Positions 57,481-64,000 of a stretch of 64,000 nucleotides of DNA are shown one piece after another (the first letter of the stretch is position 1; each line of letters starts with the position of its first letter). Made by a program: the position numbers and the translations under genes. Under the pieces are notes generated by a model. That model ran no database searches, was not told the origin of the DNA, and worked only from the letters and a program-made list of their open reading frames with translations. Source of the stretch: Triplophysa rosa (taxonomy: Eukaryota > Chordata > Actinopteri > Cypriniformes > Nemacheilidae); assembly GCF_024868665.1 (NCBI RefSeq), contig NW_026634130.1, forward strand, positions 526 through 64,525, given 5' to 3'.

Positions 57481-57844
57481 ATTCTTGTTCAAGCATTTAT
57501 TCTTCCAATATTAAGTGAATGAACATTGACTGTGAGACAAAGAATACATTTCATCTCGTAAGAATCCTTACTAACGCCACCACTGGAAAATAACTTGTTA
57601 AGACACTTCTTCAACCCTGCTCCCAGGGACCCACTGTCCAGCCAGGGGTGCATTCCACTTCACTTCAGATACCCTCGCAAACTTCCCTAAGCACTTCCCC
57701 TCGGGAAATACTCAACTCAACTCAACTTTATTTATATAGCGCTTTTACAATTTTCATTGTTACAAAGCAGCTGTACATGAGACACATTGACTACAAGCAA
57801 AACAATCAAAGTTGTACCTGCAAAAACAAGAAAAGGTTGAAAAC

Positions 57845-57933
57845 ACAGAAGACAGACACACCCACACACAAAACACTCCACACACACAACACGCACACGC
57901 ACCAACACACACAGACACAGAGACACACACACA

Positions 57934-57976
<43 letters not shown>

Positions 57977-58015
57977 GTACACAGACAAGTACGCACACAC
58001 ACACACGCTCAGTGA
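57845..58015. repeat. CA-rich microsatellite
   Basis: An (AC)n tract with interruptions in the LINE 3' region; the longest pure run is near 57943-57972. The frames in it are artefacts. Confidence 0.9.
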
Positions 58016-58645
58016 GAGCACACATTTAGGATAAAGGAGAGAGAAGCACAGGTCAAATATAACAGATAATAAATTCCTATATGCAATATTAATTAAGTAA
58101 AACTTTAAGATTCTAAAGCAGCCCCCCCGGTCAGGCAGATAGTGCAAAAACAGTATGCAAACGGTGGCGAGGAACCCAAAACTCTAATCGAGAAAAAAAA
58201 CCTCAGGAGAACCCAGGCCCAACCAGGGGATTCCAGTTCCCCTCTGGCAAAAGCTGCTGCCTCTGCACAAGCTCCAGAGAACTTGCACAACAAGGCTAAA
58301 TAAAATAAATAAACTTAATAATAAAATAAATTATAGTTTAAGATTATCATTAATAATCTAATAGCATTTGAAGTTTTGTGGTGAAGACATGTCAAGAGAC
58401 CGCGTCCTTCTTTATCCAGCTCTATCATCTCAGCTCTTGTCAGGTCCCCACTTCCCATTCTCCGCTCTACCATCAGGTCAGGCCATGAACTGCATCCTGC
58501 TCGCTGTGGTAACCTTGGAACAATGAGACAAGACTGGCTGAGAGTAGAGTACTGTTCTGTACTCTTTGATGCAACAAGTACATCAGTTGTGTTTTTGGTT
58601 CCGGTTGATCTAACTAATGCAGCCTAAACCCTCTGAAGATTTATA

Positions 58646-59878
58646 TTATGGAAGAGTAGTGTATGCAAGATTAAAAAGATGCGTCTTTAGTCTAGATTTA
58701 AACTGACAGAGTGTGTCTGCCTCCCGGACAGTGCAGGGAAGACTATTCCAAAGTTTAGGCGCTAGATAGGAAAAGGATCTACCACCTGCACTTGATTTTG
58801 AAATTCTAGGTATTACCAACTGACAGGACGCCTGAGAGCGTAATGCACGTGAAGGACTGTAATACAAAAGGAGTTCATTCAAGTACTGAGGAGCTAAACC
58901 ATGTAAGGCTTTATAGGTAATAAGCAAGATTTTAAAGTTAACGCGATGCTTTATAGGTAACCAGTGCAAGGTTGACAGAACCGGGCTAATATGTTCATAC
59001 TTTTTTGTACGTGTAAGAACTCGAGCTGCCGCGTTTTGGACCAATTGGAGTTTTTGTAATAAGCCTGCAGGGCAACCACCTAACAGTGCATTACAGTAAT
59101 CTAGTCTTGATGTCATGAATGCATGAATTAACTTCTCTGCATCTGAGATTGACAGCATATGACGTAGTTTAGATATATTCTTAAAATGGAAAAACGCAAT
59201 TTTACAGGTGTTGGCGACGTGGCTCTCAAATGACAGATTACTATCGAATAGAACGCCAAGATTCTTTGCTGACGACGAGGGTTTTATGGAACATCCGTCA
59301 ATAGTTAAACAGTATTCTTGGTTGTTACTTATAGCAGTTTTCGGTCCAATAAGTAACACTTCCGTTTTGTCCGAGTTCAGTAATAAAAAGTTGTTACTCA
59401 TCCAGTTTTTTATATCGACTATGCATTCCATTATTCGATGGAACTGCTGTGTTTCATGAGGCTTCGAGGAAATATAAAGTTGAGTATCATCAGCATAACA
59501 GTGAAAGCTAACTCCGTGTCGCTTTATTATATCTCCTAGAGGTAGCATGTATAATGCGAAGAGCAGAGGCCCTAAGACTGAGCCCTGTGGTACACCGTAC
59601 TGGACTTGCGATTTGCGTGACACCTCATTGTTTATTGCTACAAATTGAAAACGGTCGGATAAATAAGATTTAAACCATTTCAAAGCTATTCCCTTATTGC
59701 CGACATTATTTTCGAGTCTATGTAGGAGTGTGCTGTGGTCAATGGTATTGAATGCAGCACTAAGGTCTAGCAGCACCAATAACGAGATACAACCTCGGTC
59801 AGACGCCAATAGCAGATCATTTGTAACTCTGATCAAAGCAGTCTCTGTACTGTGACATGCTCTAAATCCAGAGCATGT
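58646..59878 (-). CDS. LINE reverse transcriptase, C-terminal 410 codons, open
   Basis: The frame is open from 59878, where the element is truncated, to the stop at 58646. It starts TCSGFRACHSTETALIRVTN and contains LLDLSAAFNTIDHSTLLHRL (first catalytic Asp), YGVPQGSVLGPLLF, SFHCYADDTQLY (catalytic YADD), SDKTEVLLIG and the C-terminal LHWLPIKHRVNFKILLITYK, LAPKLWNSLP, FKSRLKTHLF. This order is typical of L2/CR1 LINEs. No stop or frameshift occurs, so the insertion is young. There is no start codon of its own and no endonuclease domain, so it cannot move alone. Confidence 0.85.
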   Translation of the reverse strand, partial: TCSGFRACHSTETALIRVTNDLLLASDRGCISLLVLLDLSAAFNTIDHSTLLHRLENNVGNKGIALKWFKSYLSDRFQFVAINNEVSRKSQVQYGVPQGSVLGPLLFALYMLPLGDIIKRHGVSFHCYADDTQLYISSKPHETQQFHRIMECIVDIKNWMSNNFLLLNSDKTEVLLIGPKTAISNNQEYCLTIDGCSIKPSSSAKNLGVLFDSNLSFESHVANTCKIAFFHFKNISKLRHMLSISDAEKLIHAFMTSRLDYCNALLGGCPAGLLQKLQLVQNAAARVLTRTKKYEHISPVLSTLHWLPIKHRVNFKILLITYKALHGLAPQYLNELLLYYSPSRALRSQASCQLVIPRISKSSAGGRSFSYLAPKLWNSLPCTVREADTLCQFKSRLKTHLFNLAYTTLP

Positions 59879-60067
59879 CCCACCAACATTTACCCACCAA
59901 CATTTTGAAGTGCGTTATGAAGTGAAGGGAGCGAAACTACTTCATATGTACACTTCAAGCAGCTTTATATCCCACAATTCAACTTGACCGTGACGTCACC
60001 GCAGAACGCTCGACTGTAATGTATGGTATATTCATTTTTGAACAAACGCATACTAGTGTAGACTATA

Positions 60068-60500
60068 TGTGACCCTGGATCACAAAACCAGTCTTAAGTA
60101 GCACGGGAACATTTTTAGTAAAAGACAAAAATACATTGTGTGGGTCAAAATTATCTATTTTTCTTTTATGCCAAAAATCATTAGGATATTAAGTAAAGAT
60201 CATGTTCCATGAAGATATTTTGTAAATTTCCTACCTTAAATATATAAAAACTTTATTTTTGTGAGTGGATGGTCTGCCACAGTGCCCCTGATTAACAACT
60301 TCAAAGCAATTTTCTCAATATTTAGATTTTTTGCGCTCTCAGATTCTAGAGTTTTAAACGGTTGTATCTCAGCCAGATATTGTCCTATTCTAACAACTCA
60401 TATATCTATAGAAAGTTTGTTTATTCAGCTTTCAGATTATGTAAAAATCTCAATTTCGAAAAATTGACCCATAAGACTGGTTTTGTTGTTCAGGGTCACA
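60068..60500. mobile_element. MITE with tgtgaccctgg ends, 433 bp
   Basis: The ends tgtgaccctggatcacaaaa and ttttgttgttcagggtcaca are inverted copies. The interior has aaaaatcattaggatattaa, a repeat widespread in fish. Non-coding. 59881-60067 holds other repeat scraps. Confidence 0.7.
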
Positions 60501-61000
60501 TATTAATCATGTGGTGATTTAATTGCATAATATTTTTAACTAGATTAGCCTATGTTTACAGTCAAAGTTCATACTATTGATGTCAGATATCTTTTTTCTA
60601 TATTTTCTACAACTGATATGTATATAGAATGGTACATAAAACAAATTAATAAGTGAATATGGGTTTATTTAATAATTCAGCTTCAAAGTGAATACCAAGT
60701 GGTCAAGGGCTTAGTGCGTTACATTTAAACCTTATTCAAGAGTTCAACCAGTAGTGGGCACTCGTGCAACATTATCAATGATGCACTCACCGGAATATTG
60801 TCATTTTCCGGGGATGGGAGTAAACACACCTCTGTGTCTGGTGGGAGAGAGGCTGCAGCAGCGTTTGTGGGAGCAGCACTCACTGTGACAAGCTATCGGT
60901 GGAGTTTGTGTGAAAAAAGAAGAGACTTTTGGAAGTTTGGCCAAATTCTTTTTTCTCTCTTCATTTTTGGGCTCTACTGGGGTATATGTAACGAGTGTGG

Positions 61001-61970
61001 CCCTGTCCCAAATGGCGCACTCTGGTCTTGAGGACCTCCTCTGAGTCCACACTTGGTGACGTCAGGAAGTGCAGACCTATAGGGCACTAGGCACGAGTCC
61101 ATAAGAGTACATGGGAGTGCATTTTGGGACAGACTTGAGGTCATCACACCCGAAAAAGCAAGTGGTGCTTTCTAATCACTCTCGCGGTACTTTGTTGTCA
61201 TTCGCTGATCAGTCTGCGCAGCGCCACGTGAGTCGACCACTTGTTGTCCCACTGTTGTTATTTGGGACTGGAGCTGCCGGTTTTTATTGTTCTGTATTTC
61301 ATATGTTTGTATTTCATATGTAGATATGCCACCCGAGCATTATGCAATAGATAATTATGTTTGTAATGCATTCATTTGTCATGACGTCATGAATGTATAT
61401 ATATTAATTTGTTTACACTATACTTAATGTGCATAATGTGTTCTTAATATGCATATGTTGTTATTTAATATTTCTCTATAATACAGAAGCTGTGTTGTTC
61501 AGCTTTACAGAGCCCAGAGACAAGATATAAATCTACAACAAAACATGGCTTATTACCTTAAGTAAGAAAATGCACTGCATTAAAAGTTTTTATTCTTGAA
61601 TAGCTGGCTTAATAGAAAATAAATAAGCAATAATATGAATAAGTAACTAATTAATAAATTATTTTAGAATTTTATCAAAACATATATTTAAAAATGTATC
61701 CGTCATGTTTACGTAAATGTCTGACATCCACGACACTCCTCCCATCCGTTCTGTGATTGGGCGTTCGCAAGGATTCCTGGGTAGGGGACTTCAGTGGAGT
61801 CTCACTGAATGCGGGCTTCGCCGAAGACCGCATCGAGGGCACAAAGGAGGCGCTCGCGAGCAGACTTCTGAGCGCTAAAAAGACAAATGGGACATCCTAC
61901 GGACTCGTAGACTTGGCGAGAACGCGCAATTTAAGTCCACGAGACCGCAAGTGCACCATTTGGGACAGGG
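61001..61970. mobile_element. Non-autonomous DNA element, 970 bp, ccctgtcccaaatgg ends
   Basis: Left ccctgtcccaaatggcgcac and right gtgcaccatttgggacaggg are inverted copies. The interior shows no transposase. An exact target duplication is not evident. 60501-61000 holds no recognised gene. Confidence 0.65.
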
Positions 61971-61984
61971 CCTGTGTCAGCGAG

Positions 61985-63082
61985 TGATTCGTTCATTTTG
62001 TGTTGACCGCGCATGTGCAACATTGTACCAGAAACAGTAATGAAGTTCGTCTCTCGAGTCATCGGGTCTGAGTCCTTTCGTTCTTTTATACCGGAAAGAG
62101 AAATGATTAGTTCGTCTCTCGAGTCATCAGGTCCGAGTCCTTATACCGGAAAGAGAAATGATTAGTTCGTCTCTCGAGTCAACGGATCCGAGCCCTTTTG
62201 TTCTTTTGTCAAATGGTAGCTCCGCAGGCAAACCTGCAGCCTGTACCGGAGTCTTCGAGTCCGAGTCTTTAACGTTACGTGACCACTTCCCGGATCATCC
62301 GTCAAATGCATGATGTACGTGTTATATGTTGTATTATAGGAAGAAATATTATAAAATGATCAAAAGATATGTGCTATAAACATCTTATCTAAAACGTAAG
62401 GTTCTGTTATTTTTTCTGTCAGTATATTCATACATGTTTCTTGTGGATTTCTGCATGTGTTTTTAATTTATCTTAATAACTAACTATTTTGCATAAGAAC
62501 TGTGCTGGCAAAATATAAACATAAGCAACACTAGTAAAGTCAGTGTTTATGTCTAATGCATATATTACACAAGTGATCTCTTATTAAATAATTGCACATT
62601 TAAATGATTTCAATAGCCTATTATTATATACTTTGCAAACTGCACGAGACGTTTTAGTAAAAAACACAAGTGATCTCTTATTAAATAATTGCACATTTAA
62701 ATGATTTCAATAGCCTATTATTATATACTTTGCAAACTGCATGAGACGTTTTAGTAAAAAACAACAACCTGTAAACCTTAGTGCATACCCGAGTGACCCA
62801 AAATTTTTAATGGATTATAAATACATAACTTTACAGAAATGCTGTCAGGAAATAATTAAATAACTGTTTCTCATAACTTGTCCCTAACTACAATATAAGT
62901 TATTTCTTATTATATATCTGATCAAAACTAGCATAAATAAACGTTATGGGGTAATTTGGCTATTAACATGCAACATTAATTTAACTCTGCTCAGATGAAC
63001 GAAATGAAAGGTTCGTTCATTTTGCTGAACGAGATTCAAACATCCGAATCGCAAAAATGACTCGAACTTCCCATCACTACTC
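61985..63082. mobile_element. hAT-like non-autonomous element with internal repeats
   Basis: It contains three copies of agttcgtctctcgagtca plus ataccggaaagagaaatgat (62044-62200), a 97-bp direct duplication (62571 and 62668) and the block ggttcgttcattttgctgaac (63010). It ends ..gactcgaacttcccatcact, a familiar fish hAT-type end. The left edge is uncertain. Confidence 0.45.
62568..62764 (+). repeat. 97-bp direct tandem duplication
   Basis: acacaagtgatctcttatta through gagacgttttagtaaaaaac occurs twice in a row with one clear difference (cacgag/catgag). Confidence 0.85.
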
Positions 63083-63399
63083 TTCTGGCTAGGTGCATAA
63101 CTAATGGCTTGTTCCTCTGATCCATGATGCGGGGAAACAAATTCTCGCGGATGTAATAAAAACGTTACATTTTAATGGTTGTATCCTCCCAACCATACAA
63201 AATATGATACAAAACGAATATGTTATACATGCTTTATAAAAACGTCTGGGTATTTGTTGGGGGCCCCTGGTTTCCTGGGGCCTTAAGCGACAGCTTACCT
63301 CGCTTATTGGTTAAGTCCGCCCCTGATTAAAGTACCTAGATGGATTAAACTACTGTTTCCGGTGAAAATTCGCAGTGCAGATCCATAGATTCTCAAACG

Positions 63400-64000
63400 G
63401 CTGATATTACCCACAACTCACCGCGAGTTTAGTGACGCTACACTGCATAAAATTAAATAAGTGATGCTTCGCTGAATTAATAAATGTAAGTATACAGTAA
63501 ACATTACAAATGAAATGATGAATAAATACATACTTAAATGCAAAGAAGGGCTGTATTTTGATTATTGTGACTGTTAACAATCACAGTGTCGTATAGGGAA
63601 CAGAAGCCACTTCCGTTTCACGTTAGTCCCAGTGCGTGCATCTTGTTTTGCTGAGCACTAAAAAGGACATACTTTTCCATAACAAAAACTAAATGAATCA
63701 CAGTAGAACGCTTATTTTATGTATGGCAGTGAACACAATCTGCTTAACATTTAAATGTAATATTAATATTAAATTTATGCAGTGATATGTAACAAAGTAA
63801 TTTAAGTGTTTTTTATGATGTACTTTAACCAATATTTAAAAACTAAAGTCAGTGTTGTTGCTTCTGCCTGTTGTTAAGAAACAGTTGCCACATCACAGAA
63901 AAATAAGTTAACAGTGTCCCATGTGTAGTGACGTGAGCTAGGGTTCTTACCGTGCCCGACTTCGTGTACACGATATGGCTCTCACTAAATCCTTGGTGTT
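63400..64000 (-). repeat. Long interspersed unit, inverted partial copy 3
   Basis: The complement matches 9549-10800 and 34700-35270 (ctcaccgcgagtttagtgac, acttccgtttcacgttagtc and the gtcgggcacgg block). A piece around the 9931 solo-LTR target site is deleted here. It runs off the window end. Bases 63083-63399 show nothing recognised. Confidence 0.7.

Larger units (their letters stand above)
57711..59880 (-). mobile_element. L2/CR1-type LINE, 5'-truncated
   Basis: The minus-strand element ends with gcgctatataaataaagttg and three (ttgag) repeats (57711-57725), the L2-type 3' end. The 3' UTR (57726-58645) includes a CA-rich microsatellite. The RT frame starts abruptly at 59878, where homology is cut, as expected of 5' truncation during target-primed reverse transcription. 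Confidence 0.8.

Noticed and set aside
57648..58147. His/Thr-rich or Cys/Val-rich frames
   Set aside because: Products of the CA microsatellite read in different frames.

Overview
The window looks like a piece of a ray-finned fish genome, most likely a cyprinid or close relative. It holds one intact-looking vertebrate gene with GT-AG introns in a dense mass of fish transposable elements: DIRS and Ty3/Gypsy retrotransposons, solo LTRs, an L2/CR1-type LINE, tRNA-derived SINEs with the L2-type tail, Tc1/mariner relics, hAT/BED and THAP remnants, and many short non-autonomous DNA elements. There are no bacterial operons, rRNA clusters or CRISPR arrays. The species was inferred by eye from repeat families, not by a search.

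Layout. 1-3.1 kb: a solo LTR, a short DNA element and the 3' half of a DIRS element. 4.0-8.3 kb (minus): a five-exon TIMP-family gene (tissue inhibitor of metalloproteinases, 199 aa). Its exon phases and splice sites all agree, and a decayed Tc1 element sits in intron 3. 9.1-16 kb: copy 0 of a long interspersed unit carrying nested LTR insertions, several dated by empty sites in the other copies. 16.4-20.1 kb: minisatellite blocks and unidentified sequence. 20.16-30.50 kb: a giant inverted-repeat composite. Two outer arms of about 480 bp each lead into a 139-bp tandem array (about 28 units left, 4 right), and a decayed DIRS element lies exactly between the arms. 31.0-32.5 kb: a head-to-head (palindromic) Tc1 element. 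32.5-54.4 kb: two nearly identical copies of a block with a period of about 13.1 kb, broken by gaps at 36994-37788, 44548 and 50372-50684. They contain a hAT/BED remnant, a 1.16-kb solo LTR, two halves of a Gypsy element, a THAP remnant, a TRIM-like LTR element and a U2 snRNA-tRNA SINE chimera. 55.5-56.0 kb (plus): a second, partial TIMP copy (exons 4-5). 56.2-64 kb: a solo LTR, a 5'-truncated LINE with a long open RT frame, more short DNA elements, and an inverted copy of the long unit.

Only the TIMP gene is a good candidate for a working host gene. Its product would be secreted and would inhibit matrix metalloproteinases through the N-terminal Cys-x-Cys. Everything else reads as mobile DNA or its debris. 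The most unusual structures are the arm/array/DIRS composite, the U2-headed SINE with its own target-site duplication, and the palindromic Tc1. The 13-kb duplication may be a real tandem duplication or retained haplotype sequence from assembly.
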